DNA of 64,000 nt, from assembly GCF_030247185.1 (NCBI RefSeq), contig NC_080571.1:141836486-141900485 (forward strand), read 5' to 3'. The first letter of the stretch is position 1; the number at the start of each line of letters is the position of its first letter. Origin of the DNA: Malaya genurostris (taxonomy: Eukaryota > Arthropoda > Insecta > Diptera > Culicidae). Under the pieces are notes generated by a model, which saw nothing but the letters and a program-made list of their open reading frames with translations, had not been told where the DNA came from and searched no databases. A program made the translations under genes and the position numbers. Positions 10,834 through 22,084 of this stretch are shown piece by piece.

Positions 10834-11341
10834 AGTGGACTGAGAAGGGTATTTTTAGATTAGCATCACTGTTCTCATACAAATAGGCAACGCAAATGTA
10901 AGCACTAGTTTGGAAAAATGATGCTGACTGTGTGACATAAACACTGAAGCATGCTTTTGTAAACTACTGGAATCAATCTGATTCAATTGGTGTCAAAATT
11001 AGTATCTGAAATTATATAATAAAAGTATGAAATATATTTTCATGAGACTGTTATGAAAGAAGAGAAAGGCATTATCACACCACTAGGTGGATTAAGAAGG
11101 GTTTTTAGATTAGTATCACTCTCCTCATATAAATAGGCTACGCAAATGTAAGCACTAGTTTGGAAAAATGATGCTGACTGTGTGACATAAACACTAAAGC
11201 ATGCTTTTGTGAACTACTCGAATCAATCTGAATCAATTGGTGTCAAAATTAGTATCCGAAATTATTGAATAAAGGTATGAAATATATTTTCATGAGACTG
11301 TTATGAAAGAAGAGAAAGGCATTATCACACCACTAGGTATA
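10834..11341. repeat. two-copy tandem duplication of a ~252-bp repeat
   Basis: Copy 1 (about 10834-11086) and copy 2 (about 11087-11341) align throughout, for example CAAATGTAAGCACTAGTTTG and AAACACTGAAGCATGCTTTT versus AAACACTAAAGCATGCTTTT. Each ends in GAAAGGCATTATCACACCAC, the reverse of the repeat terminus seen at 28993 and 32655. A reversed partial copy at about 60,030-60,215 also lies beside a MITE fragment, so the two sequences travel together. Confidence 0.8.
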
Positions 11342-11420
11342 TTAAGAAGGGTTTTTCCTTTGAAATAAATTTCGAACTGTACAACATGTCGCAACATTGG
11401 TCGTATGTATTCCGCATAAA

Positions 11421-11719
11421 ACGTTGTATTTGTATTGAAAAAGATCTTGACTTCAATAATAAATAACTGAAATACATGCAATTGTCTTTGTTCCAATTCT
11501 ATCTGAAGCAAGCTCTATTGCGCACGCAATGAACCGATTATGTGTAGTGAAAAATAATCGGGTGTATTCCGCATACACCCAATAATTTTTCACTATACAT
11601 AATCGGTTCATTGCGTGCGCAATAAAGCTTGCTTCAGATAGAATTGGAACAAAGACAATTGCCTGTATTTCAGTTATTTATTATTGAAGTCAAGATCTTT
11701 TCTAATACAAATGTAGCGT
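11421..11719. repeat. large palindrome, 147-bp arms with 5-nt loop
   Basis: The left arm is 11421-11567 and the right arm 11573-11719, with TCCGC between them. Each arm contains the terminal ~95 bp of the ITmD37E transposon plus its outside flank (ATTGCGCACGCAATGAACCG and its complement). The right arm's copy is the real end of the element at 11625; the left arm's is an extra inverted copy. A few mismatches show that the arms have begun to diverge. Confidence 0.9.
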
Positions 11720-12821
11720 TTCTTCATACTTTTAAGAAAAAAATACGGAAAAAATTATTCGTCCCAGTTTCGAAGGAATCATCGAATTTTTCCTGCAACA
11801 CGGCTCATTAGGCGGCGCACACCTTCTTCGTCCATCGTTTTAGCTATCTTATTCCACAAGGTCGTCATCTGATTGATGTCTTTGACAACCTTTCCCTTTG
11901 CCTTGATTTCCTTTTCATGATTGCCCAGTATTTCTCAATAGGGAGAAACTGGGGGCAGTTGGGTGGGTTAAGGTTTTTTGGAACAAACTGGACCCCTTTC
12001 TCTGCATACCAATCTTGAACGACTTTGCTATAATGACAGCTTGTCAAATCTGGCCAAAACATTACGGGATGGTCGCGGGATAGAATGAACGGCAAAATTC
12101 GTTTTTGGAGACACTCTTTTTGGTATAGTTCCGATGTCATTGTCTTATTTGTAACGAAAACTTTCTTTATTTTGCCACAGCTGCAAATGCTCTGCCAAAT
12201 CATAAATTTACTTGCAAATTTGTCGGCAAAAACAAATTTTAATTTTTCTGAAACATCCCCACGAGCCATTGCCAAGTAAAATTTTTGACCTGGGATTTGC
12301 CCGAAGACAGCCTTGACATAGGTTTCATCGTCCATCAGAAGACACCCGTCGAACTACCCGGAGTCGAGTTCTCCTCACGGTACTATGGGCAGCACTGAGT
12401 TTTCTGGGCAAATCACGGCCCGACAGATTAGGATTCCTCTTAATTGTCTTCAAAATCTTACCACGCAGTTTCCGGTCGACAGTTCCACTCCGACGATTTG
12501 CTTCAGGCTTCCGAATCGTTGTCAATGTTGCCTTATACCGTTTGATAACGCGCCATACGGTATTTCTGGGCAATATCAACTGTTTCGCTAGCCTAGATGC
12601 AGACCACAATGGATTTTCCAAATAACTGTGCACAATTTTTTCCCTTCTTTCGGCTTCCATGTTGATTGTTTACAAAGTACAGTCGATTTGCGGAATATCA
12701 AAAATCATACGTGAAGCTGACAAAATTCCCGCCACGTGGTTGCCAAGAACTTCCCAATCCGTCCACCAGGAGCGCCACAATATGAGCAAAAGTTTATTCA
12801 AACTCTAAATGAAGCAAGCTT
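11625..12821 (-). mobile_element. ITmD37E (Tc1/mariner superfamily, DD37E) transposon, copy 1
   Basis: Terminal inverted repeats AAGCTTGCTTCA (11625-11636) and TGAAGCAAGCTT (12810-12821) are each bordered by a TA dinucleotide, at 11623-11624 and 12822-12823. The length of 1197 bp is in the usual 1.2-1.3 kb range. The transposase is on the minus strand and broken. ITmD37E elements are known from mosquitoes, which supports the organism call. Confidence 0.88.
11815..12660 (-). pseudogene. ITmD37E transposase, copy 1, frameshifted and internally deleted
   Basis: The N-terminal frame (12660-12325) carries paired helix-turn-helix DNA-binding segments (SASRLAKQLILPRNTVWRVI, then NLSGRDLPRKLSAAHSTVRR). 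The catalytic frame (12335-11865) carries MDDETY, WPDLTSCHY and PIEKYW. The second Asp and the Glu are separated by 37 residues, which is the DD37E signature. Between the two frames about 50-60 residues present in the second copy are missing, with a frame change. A further shift near 11890 throws the C-terminus out of frame. No functional transposase is expected. Confidence 0.85.
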
Positions 12822-12823
12822 TA

Positions 12824-13033
12824 ATACATAACAGAGTAACTCGAACTCGTACGTTATCATATTGCGTGCGATGGCGGAGAATGAGGGAGTTGAAAATCGC
12901 CAAATTTTTAAACACGAATCCAATTGCCAATGCACGAGTTTAAGAGTGCCAGCGAACATCATCGGAAGCGATCATGTTCGTTCGTAAAAATGAGCTAACT
13001 GTTCGTGTGCAATCGAAAACCCGAACGATTAAC
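12824..13033. other. flank between ITmD37E copy 1 and element B, no gene
   Basis: Moderately GC-richer unique-looking sequence. A 38-codon frame from an ATG at 12872 has no recognisable domain. The flank ends at the target duplication of element B and would have continued into 22677 before that insertion. Confidence 0.4.
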
Positions 13034-13047
13034 AAGTGTGCCTGGAT
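13034..13047. repeat. target-site duplication, left copy (element B)
   Basis: AAGTGTGCCTGGAT, repeated exactly at 22663-22676. This defines element B's 5' end at 13048, which begins CATTGCC; element A begins CATTCCC right after its own duplication. Confidence 0.85.
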
Positions 13048-13492
13048 CATTGCCATATTAACCTTCCGAGCGAACGGACGTGATTTGGATTTACTGCGAA
13101 AGCATTGAAAACGAGTTGTGTGTGTGTGTGTGATAAAGTGGTTGGACGATATTGTGTGATAGACAATAGTGCTTTTTCCTCTAAGAGGTTTTTTTTGCGC
13201 ATTATATAATAGAACAGTGCCTTATTGTGAGCGGTCGATCGAAACGGTACCGTTAGCCGGCTATTGTTTTGTCGATCAAGGCCAAGTGTGCGGATTATAA
13301 ATAAGTGCTTTTTCCTCTCGGAGGTTTTTTGCACACCATCGAAGCGGCGATACGCTGATCGACGAAGTCCAGCTTGGTGTCCCCCGTTGGATCTTAAGTT
13401 AAGTACTCTTACTTCATTTATTTTTATTTCTTTATTTGACCATTATATTTCCCCCCGAATCATTTGTTTCTGCGCGGAAGTAGTTCCGCGAC
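13048..13492 (+). promoter_or_regulatory. element B 5' UTR
   Basis: A leader of about 445 bp with a (TG)n tract (13119-13132) and two copies of a GTGCTTTTTCCTCTNNGAGG motif (13170-13189 and 13306-13325). The same motif occurs in the leader of element A. An internal promoter is expected here from family knowledge; none was proven. Confidence 0.5.
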
Positions 13493-14684
13493 ATGTCTAA
13501 TTTAAATCCTGACCCCCCGATGTTCAAATGGAGACTTCCCTTGACTGTAAAAAGTCACGCATAAAGGGCTATCCTGGTGGGCTCGCACTACCGGCCGGGC
13601 CTTACGCGGTCTATTTCCGGACCAAATCAAGAGAAAAAAACTGAACATTTTAAAAATATCGCGGGACCTGACATCGCGATATAATACCATCAAAAGTATT
13701 GATAGAATACGACCAGACAAGCTCAGGGTCCTGTTTACCAGCTCAAAACAGGCTAATGAGCTTGTTCAAAAGGACCCTTTTACGCAGGAGTACCGCGTCT
13801 ACGTGCCCGCTCGCGAAGTAGAAATCGACGGTGTGGTCACCGATTCGAGTTTGACTTGCGAGGACGTTCTTAAGTAGTTCTTGGAGTTCTTCTTGGACCG
13901 GGTTCGTTTGCCTGTTCGCCTATTCGCACCCCGAGTAATGAATTGTACTAATTGCAAACAACTGCGGCACACAGCTACCCATTGCAGCAATAAGCCACGT
14001 TGCGCTAACTGTGGGGAAGCTCATGCGGACGGCTCTTGCTGTAAGGATGCTGAAAAGTGTCTCTACTGTAAGGAGGGTCCGCATGACCTCTCTGATTGTC
14101 CCGCTTACAAACTGCGAGGAGATCGTATGAAGCGTTCCCTGAACGAACACTCCAAGCGTTCCTTTGCCAAGATGGTTAAGAGTGCCACCCCCCCTAAACA
14201 GACAACGAACCAATATGCCTGCTTGTCAACGGACGAGAGCGATTCCGACGACCCTTTGGAAGGTCCATCTTCGGCGGTCCCTCATAGCTATAGGAAAAGA
14301 GCAAACAAATCCTATCATATGCTCTCTAGTAAGGGTTCGAAGGTGTCTTCCGAAGGGCTTCGAAAAGTTACAGCTAACGGCAATCGTGACAAACCACCGA
14401 AGCAAAAAGCTCCTGGTCTCAGAAAACTCAACTCCGAGATGCAATTCCCACCACTTCCAGGGACTACAAAATTCCCAAGCGTCCCTGAAAATCTACCAGA
14501 GAACCAACTAGGTGCTGGACTTATCAAGTTCTCTGATATTGTGGACTGGATTTTCACAACTTTCAATATTTCTGACCCTTTTAGAAGCATTTTAATTGCT
14601 TTCATGCCAACAGTAAAAACATATTTGAAGCAGTTGACTGCAAATTGGCCCCTTCTCTCAACGATTGTATCCTTCGATGGCTAA
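13493..14684 (+). pseudogene. element B ORF1 (zinc-knuckle Gag-like), disrupted
   Basis: An ATG at 13493 opens a frame that fails within about 25 codons. Homology to element A's ORF1 continues in shifted frames to about 13876 (YRVYVPAREVEIDGV, SLTCEDVLK). There a TAG and a deletion of roughly 60 codons remove the stretch before the knuckles. From 13881 one frame is open to the TAA at 14682. It holds knuckles CTNCKQLRHTATHC, CANCGEAHADGSC and CLYCKEGPHDLSDC and the conserved end WIFTTFNISDP. The stop overlaps the ORF2 ATG by 8 nt (ATGGCTAA), the same overlap as in element A. Confidence 0.85.
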
Positions 14685-17600
14685 ATCATCCACCGAGGTC
14701 ACGGATCTAATCACTGTTTTACAGTGGAATTGCACAAGTATCATCCCAAAAGTAGATTCATTAAAATTTCTAGTAAATAATTTGAAATGTGACGCATTAG
14801 CATTGTGCGAAACTTGGCTAACTTCTGAAATACCCTTAAACTTCCACGATTATAACATTATTCGCCTGGATCGAGATGATCCCTACGGAGGAGCACTTTT
14901 GGGGATCAAAAAGTGCTATTCTTTTTATAGAATTAACCTCCCCTCGATACCAGGTATTGAAGTTGTCGCATGTCATGTTACAATCAAAGGTAAGGACCTT
15001 TGTTTTGCTTCCATCTACATTCCTCCTAGAGCCTTGGTTGGGCATCGGCGGCTCATTGATATCATAGAGCTCCTTCCTGCACCGACGTTGGTTTTAGGAG
15101 ACTTTAACTCACACGGTACGGGATGGGGCTGTCTTCACGACGATAACAGATCAGCTATGATCCACGATATCTGCGACAACTTCAATGTGACAAGCTTGAA
15201 TACGGGAGAAATGACACGGATTCCTGCACCACCAGCAAGACCAAGTGCGCTGGATTTATCCCTTTGCTCGACATCGCTACGGTTGGATTGCGCGTGGGAG
15301 GTAATTCCTGATCCCTACGGTAGCGATCATCTACCGATCGTAATATCAATCACCAGCGGCTCAAAACGATCGAAGACAATCAATGTTTCGTATGACCTCA
15401 CACGAAATATTGATTGGAATAGCTATGCGACCTCGATATCTGAGAAACTTGAAAGAACTCAACAACTTCCTCCGGAGGAAGAGTACACGTTTTTGGCTGG
15501 CTTGATTCTCGACACCGCGACCCAAGCTCAGACGAAACGCGTACCCGGCGCGAAAACTAACATCCGTCCTCCCAACCCGTGGTGGGACAAAGAGTGCACA
15601 AATTTAAACGCGGAGAGAGCCTCCGCGTATAAAATATTCAGAAAAAATGGAACACCTGATAATTACCGGAATTACGCGGCGTTAAACGTTAAAACTAAGA
15701 ACTTGATTAGAGCCAAGAAACGCGGTTACTGGCGTCGGTTTATAGACGGCTTAACGAAAGAAACATCTATGAGCACTGTTTGGAACACAGCGCGACGAAT
15801 GCGCAATCATAACACCACGAATGAAAGCGAGGAATATTCCAACCGCTGGATATTCGATTTCGCTAAAAAAGTATGCCCAGACTCTGTTCCGGAACAGAAG
15901 ATCACCCGCGCCGCGACACCAAACACAAACGAAACACCGTTTTCGATGGTAGAGCTCTCACTTGCACTCTTGTCATGTAACAATAAAGCCCCGGGATTAG
16001 ACAGAATAGAATTCAACTTGTTGAAAAATTTGCCTGACCCCGCCAACAGACGCTTGTTGAGTTTATTCAAGAAGTTCCTTGAGGGCAACATTGTTCCACA
16101 TGACTGGAGACAAGTGAAAAAACCATTCAAAAATCAGAAAAACCAGCTTCCGATCACAATTCGTATCGGCCGATTGCTATGCTTTCCTGTATCCGGAAGT
16201 TGTTCGAAAAAATGATTCTCTTCCGTTTAGACAATTGGGTTGAAACTAATGGCTTGCTTTCAGATAAACAATTTGGTTTCCGTAGGGGCAAAGGAACGAA
16301 CGATTGTCTTGCGTTGCTCTCAACAGAAATTCAAATGGCATTTGCTCGTAAAGAACAAATGGCGTCAGTTTTCCTAAACATTAAGGGGGCTTTTGACTCA
16401 GTTTCTATAAATATCCTATCTGAGAAGCTGCATCAGCATGGTCTTTCGCCAGTTTTGAACAACTTTTTACATAATCTATTGTCTGAGAAACACATGTACT
16501 TCGCGCATGGTGATTTGTCGACAATACGATTCAGTTACATGGGTCTTCCTCAGGGCTCATGCTTAAGCCCCCTCTTATACAATTTTTACGTAAACGACAT
16601 CGATAAATGTATCAACACTCCTTGCGCGCTAAGACAACTTGCCGACGACAGCGTTGTGTCTATTATAGGACCCAAAGCTGACGATCTGCAAGGGCCGTTA
16701 CAAGATACTCTTGTCAACTTATCCACATGGGCTCTTCAAATGGGTATCGAGTTCTCTACGGAGAAAACTGAGCTGGTTGTATTTTCAAGGAAGCGAGAAC
16801 CAGCACAAATACAGCTTCAACTAAGGGGTGAAACTATAGCTCAGGACTCCAAAGGCACCTGGGGATGTCACATTAGGTATCTGAAACGAAAATGCCAACA
16901 GAGAATCAACTTTCTTCGTACAATAACCGGAACTTGGTGGGGTGCCCACCCAGGAGACCTGATAAGGTTGTATCAAACAACGATATTGTCCGTGATGGAA
17001 TACGGATGCTTCTGCTTCCGATCCGTGGCGAACACTCATTTCATCAAACTGGAAAGAATTCAGTATCGTTGTTTGCGTATTACCTTGGGTTGCATGCAAT
17101 CGATTCATACGATGAGCCTCGAAGTGCCGGCGGGCGTTCTTCCACTGAAGAACCGTTTCTGGGATCTCTCATATCGTTTGCTTATTCGATGCGACATTTT
17201 GAGTCCTCTGGTGATTGAAAACTTCGAAAGGTTAGTTGAGCTTAATTCTCAAACCCGTTTTATGTCCTTGTATTTTGATTACATGGTTCAGAATATCAAT
17301 CCTTCTTCGTTTGCTTCCAACCGTGCTCATTTCTTGGATACTTTTGATTCTGCTGTGTTTTTCGATACATCCATGAAAGAAGAGATTCATGGAATTCCGG
17401 ATCACGTACGCCCTCAAGTGGCCCCTACTATCTTTAATAACAAATTTAGAATAGTCAACTGTGAAAAGATGTTTTATACTGACGGATCAAACATCAACAA
17501 GTCCACAGGCTTCGGTATCTTCAATCAGATCATCACCGCTTCGTACAAACTCAGTGATCCGGCTTCAGTTTACGTCGCAGAATTAGCTGCCATTCAGTAC

Positions 17601-18528
17601 ACCCTTAAGATCATTGAAACCTTGCCCAAAGACCATTACTTCATTGTCACGGACAGTCTAAGCTCAATAGAAGCTCTCCGAGCAATGAAACCAGGAAAGT
17701 ATCCCCCATATTTCCTGGGGAAAATACGGGAACACTTGAGAACTTTATCTGAACGGTCTTATTCAATATCGTTAGTCTGGGTCCCTTCGCATTGTTCCAT
17801 TCCGGGAAATGAAAAGGCAGACTCATTGGCTAAGGTGGGCGCATTAGAAGGTGATATTTATGAAAGACCAATCTGCTTCAATGAATTTTTCAGTATCTCT
17901 CGTCAGAAAACTCTCGAAAGTTGGCAAACTTCATGGACGAATGACGTACTGGGACGATGGCTACACTCCATTATCCCTAAGGTATCGACGAAACCTTGGT
18001 TCAAGGGAATGAACGTGAGTCGCGATTTCATTCGCGTTATGACACGGCTCATGTCAAATAACTATACATTCAACGCACATCTTCGGCGTATCGGGATCGT
18101 GGAGAACGGGCTCTGCACATGTGGCGACGGTTATCAGGACATCGAGCATGTCGTGTGGTCGTGCGTAGAGTATCGTGACGCCAGGTCGAAGCTACTGGAA
18201 TCCCTCAGGGCCCGAGGTAGGCCGCCTGAGGTTCCGGTTCGGGATGTTTTTTTTTTAATTACTATTTATTGGAATATGAGTTAAAATTAAATTATTAAGA
18301 TTTAAATTGGGTGTTCAGCCACAAGTGGTGACTTTTCAGCCATATTATATATATGATTTGGTTATTACCATGAGTGAGGACATTATTTGCTTCCGCAATT
18401 CTGAGTTTTTGTGTAGGGAAAATTCTAAACCTACTTGTATTCCGGTTCGGGATGTGTTGGCGAGTCGGGATAGTTTATATATGCTTCTCATATACCAGTA
18501 CCTTAAACACATTGATATACAAGTGTAA
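14677..18528 (+). pseudogene. element B ORF2: endonuclease / RT / RNase H, frameshifted
   Basis: An ATG at 14677 leads the endonuclease (WNCTS, CETWL, GDFNSHGTGWG, GSDHLPI). Near 16113-16140 small deletions shift the frame, and the reverse transcriptase continues from 16179 (FLNIKGAFDS, in which the motif A Asp of element A is Asn; LPQGSCLSPLL; LADD). Eleven codons (the 'FTFKYLGVWF' block of element A) are missing in frame near 16844. RNase H is whole here (TDGSN, VAELAAI, VTDSLSS, GNEKADSLAK), with Gly in place of element A's stop. The Cys-rich tail is interrupted at 18248 by a 192-bp retroposed insertion and resumes at 18456, ending at 18528. Asn for the catalytic Asp would abolish polymerase activity even without the frameshift. 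Confidence 0.87.
18248..18439 (-). mobile_element. 5'-truncated Juan-like 3' UTR insertion in element B
   Basis: It begins on the plus strand with an 11-T run, which is the poly-A tail of a minus-strand insertion. A 16-bp duplication, TTCCGGTTCGGGATGT (18232-18247 and 18440-18455), flanks it. The inside shares TATGATTTGGTTATTACCAT and TTTGCTTCCGCAATT with the 3' UTR of the Juan-like element at 37.62-37.67 kb. It is a 192-bp dead-on-arrival copy, younger than element B. Confidence 0.82.
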
Positions 18529-18548
18529 TGTGTTATTCCTCGCTCAGA

Positions 18549-19062
18549 TGCATGATGCATGAGCTGAAGAGGGAGATAGAGCAAAACACTGCGAATATAA
18601 ATAAAATCCTCAATCAAACCACTTCTCGAAAAACGAACAACAGCGATGGCCAAGGAGCGCGTAAGAAACGACGACTATCGGATGCTGACGAAAAAAGTTC
18701 AAGTTCTCAAGGAACAAAAGATGTGGCACCAAGCGTAACTATACCTCTTGCTGCTAAACTGTCTGAGAGTGAACATTTTTTGGCTGTATCTGTCTGGTTT
18801 TGCTCCTGAAGCTACTACTCAACAGATAATGGATTTAGTGAAGCAAAATCTCAATACCGATGAAACGGTTAACGTTACAAAGTTGGTTCCGAAGGGCAAA
18901 AGTATCGATGAGTTAACTTTCGTGTCGTTTAAAGTTGGTATCGGTCTATATTTCAAGGACACAGCACTGTCAGCGGATACTTGGCAGAGGGGTATAACAT
19001 TCCGAGAGTTCGATTTCGATCACACAACTAGCCGAACTCCTTTTCGTTTCCAACCGGCATAA
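18549..19062 (+). pseudogene. CR1-like ORF1 fragment in element B
   Basis: It starts right at the I/CR1 joint. An ATG at 18555 (MMHELKREIEQNTANINK) begins a coiled-coil-like segment and a basic, Ser-rich stretch. After a frameshift near 18775 the second part reads WLYLSGFAPEATTQQIMDLV ... KLVPKGKSIDELTFVSFKVG. This matches the pattern I know for ORF1 of CR1-clade (T1/Q) elements of mosquitoes, where a C-terminal RRM-like domain follows a coiled coil. At about 170 residues it is shorter than usual ORF1 proteins, so it is probably 5' truncated. The stop is the TAA at 19060-19062. Confidence 0.7.
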
Positions 19063-19142
19063 ACAACATCCTTTGCTGACCAGCAGATCGCTTTCACACA
19101 CGCAATCAAACTCAAATTCGCAGCAGATTTCAACCTCAGCTC

Positions 19143-22084
19143 AAGTGCAGCACAATGAAACCGCCAGTAAACAGTTAGCCGCTACCGTCCCACACTCGCT
19201 CACCATTTACTACCAGAATGTAAGAGGTCTCTGAACTAAAACCAATGACTTGTTCTTAGCACTCACACAGTGTGACTACGATATCGTGGTACTGACAGAA
19301 ACCTGGTTGAATGAGTCTTTTTCGAATAGCGAGATCACCGACAACTATTGCTTGTATCGATGCGATCGGAGCCCTTGTACCAGTACTCTTCAACGAGGCG
19401 GCGGTGTGTTGGTTGGTGTGAAGAAAGAGTTGAACAGTATATCGGTCACTGCAAACAATAGCCAGCAGCTAGAACAAGTGACCGTTCGAATAAAATTGAA
19501 GTCCGCTTCCCTTTGGATCTGCACTATTTATCTACCGCCTAACTCGAACGTGGCTTTGTATGAGGCCCATTCGTCTTGCATTCAAGACATTTTCGAACAT
19601 GCAGCTGAAAGTGATTTTATTGTAGTGATGGGAGACTATAATTTGCCTCATTTGGATTGGAAGTTTGAGGAGGACACGAGTTCACTGCTACCAGCAAATG
19701 CATCATCAGAACAAGAAATCGTTCTAGTGGAAAATCTGTTGGGTAACGGACTTTACCAGATCAATAATCTAAAGAACTTCAACGAACGGTTATTAGATCT
19801 CGCTCTCACGAATGATCCACTGTTCTTCGATTTACTTGAACCTCCCATGCCGCTCTTGAAAGTTGACCGCCACCACATTCCTTTTGTGCTTCATCTGCAT
19901 TCCATAGTACCTCGTGCATCAGACTTGAATGAAACGACTTTTGATTTCAATCGGGCCGATTACTCAAAGTTCAATGAGTTGATATCTGAGATAGAATGGA
20001 CCGAAATTATTCGCGGTGATACAATCGATGACGCCATTTCATCCTTCTACACAAAATTGTTCGACATTATTTCGCATAACGTGCCAATTAAGCTACGCTC
20101 TTCTCAAAAGCAATACAATCAGCCCTGGTGGAACGCTGAACTCCAGAATCTACGAAACCGGTTAAGGAAGGTGAAAAATCGTTACTTTAAAACTAAGTGT
20201 GAATGGCATAAAGCAGAGTCTCGTGAACTAGAGCGTCAATATAACTCTTTACATGTTACTTAGTTTCGTAACTACATACAGCGCATCGAGAATAATGTGA
20301 AGGTCAACCCGAAGACTTTTTGGAAGTATATCACCAGTCGCAAAAAATCGAAAGGTATACCAATTAACGTTCGCTATAATGGCGAATCAGCCGATACATC
20401 ACTGGATACTGCAAACCTATTCTCGTCGTTCTTTCAAAGTGTGCTAAGTAATAACTCACCACCCTTGACAGAATCGTACTTGAGCGGTCTTCCCCATTAC
20501 AATCTCAACATACCACGTATAGTTTTCAGTCAACAAGAAGTTATCCGAAGAATGCTGTCTATATATGATTCTAAAGGTGCAGGCCATGACGGATTACCAC
20601 CTTTCTTCATCAGAAATTGCGCAGCCTCTCTTGCTTCCCCGGTTTCTCTGATTTTCAACCGATCTCTCAGCGACTGCGTCTTTCCGACTGCATAAAAAAC
20701 TGCATCAATAACTCCGATTCACAAAAGTGGTAACATTCACGATGTAAGTAATTACCGATCGATTTCAATTCTCAGCTGCCTACCAAAAATACTCGAAAGT
20801 ATGTTGCATGATATCCTGTACGAGTCAGTGCATCCCATAATTGCTGAAGAACAACACGGGTTTGTAAGAAAACGTTCGACTACAACAATTCTTATGTGCT
20901 ACGTTTCTAATTTGATCGATCACATGGAGAGTCGACGACAAGTCGACGCTATTTACTTCGACTTGTCCAAAGCTTTCGACAGAGTCCCTCACCGTTTTGT
21001 CGTCGAGAAATTAAATAGACTCGGACTCCCGGATTGGCTGACACGGTGGATTTGGACATACTTAACTGGACGCAGTGCTTTCGTGCGCATCGGACATACA
21101 ATATCTTCTTATTTCGAAATATCTTCAGGTGTCCCTCAAGGAAGCCATCTTGGTCCACTGCTTTTTGTTCTATTTATCAACGACCTCTGCAAAGTAATAA
21201 AATCTCCTAAATTGCTGTATGCAGATGATCTGAAGATATTTCGCTGTATAGAATCTAACTTGGATTGTTACGTCCTTCAATCTGACATCGACTCACTCAT
21301 TGCCTGGTGCAACATGAATGGTATGGAGGTTAACTACCGGAAATGTAACGTCGTAACTTTCTCTCGTTTGCGTTCTTCGATTGCTTTCGACTATGAAATC
21401 TCATCTCTGACCATCGAAAGAGTTTCCGTTATAAAGGATCTCGGCGTTTATTTATATAGCAAATTGAGATTTTCGGAGCACGTTGCACTAACCGCCGCTA
21501 AGGCTTTCTCGATACTGGGTTTTATTCGTCGAAATACACACGCCTTTGAAGATGTGTACTGTCTAAAAACACTGTATTGTTCAGTCGTCCGCAGCATCTT
21601 AGAATATACCGCACCAGTATGGTCACCGTATCACAGCGTACATATCAAGAGAATTGAAAGAGTGCAAAGGTGTTTTATACGCTACGCTTTATGTCTGTTA
21701 CCTTGGACCGATCCAGTTCATCTTCCTTCCTACGAAGATCGTTGTCGACTTATCCAACTGCCAACACTGGAAAGCAGAAGAAAAACCTTGCAGCGTCTTC
21801 TAATTTTCGACATATTAAGTAACACCATTGACTGCGCAGTACTGCTGGAGAAATTACAATTTCATGCTCCACTGAGACGAACCCGTCGTACGGAACTCTT
21901 TAGATTTACAACTCACCGTACACAATATGGACAAAACAACCCACTGGATGTTTGTTGCCGTTTATTCAATGATGTTTATGACAATTTTGATTTTAATGTG
22001 TCTAAAAATGTGTTTAGATTAGTACGTAAGAGTCTGTGCGATGTAACTTATCGAAGACCATATATAAATAAAAAGAAAGTATAA
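19143..22084 (+). pseudogene. CR1-like ORF2: endonuclease and reverse transcriptase with three in-frame stops
   Basis: One frame is maintained from about 19143 to the TAA at 22082-22084 with no frameshift. It is cut by TGA (19232-19234), TAG (20261-20263) and TAA (20693-20695). The endonuclease carries YYQNVRGL, LTETWLNESF, RGGGVLVGVK, MGDYNLPHLDW and DRHHIPFVL. The reverse transcriptase carries AIYFDLSKAFDRVPH, SSGVPQGSHLGPLLFVLFIN and LLYADDLKIF, with the catalytic YADD intact. There is no RNase H, as expected for the CR1 clade. Two of the three stops could be C-to-T changes (CGA to TGA, CAG to TAG). The final codons (KKKV-stop) run into the 3' UTR that element A shares. Confidence 0.87.

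Noticed and set aside
13493..13570. Short ORF from the ATG at 13493 as an independent small gene
   Set aside because: It is the damaged start of element B ORF1; it occupies the ORF1 start position of element A and stops within about 25 codons.
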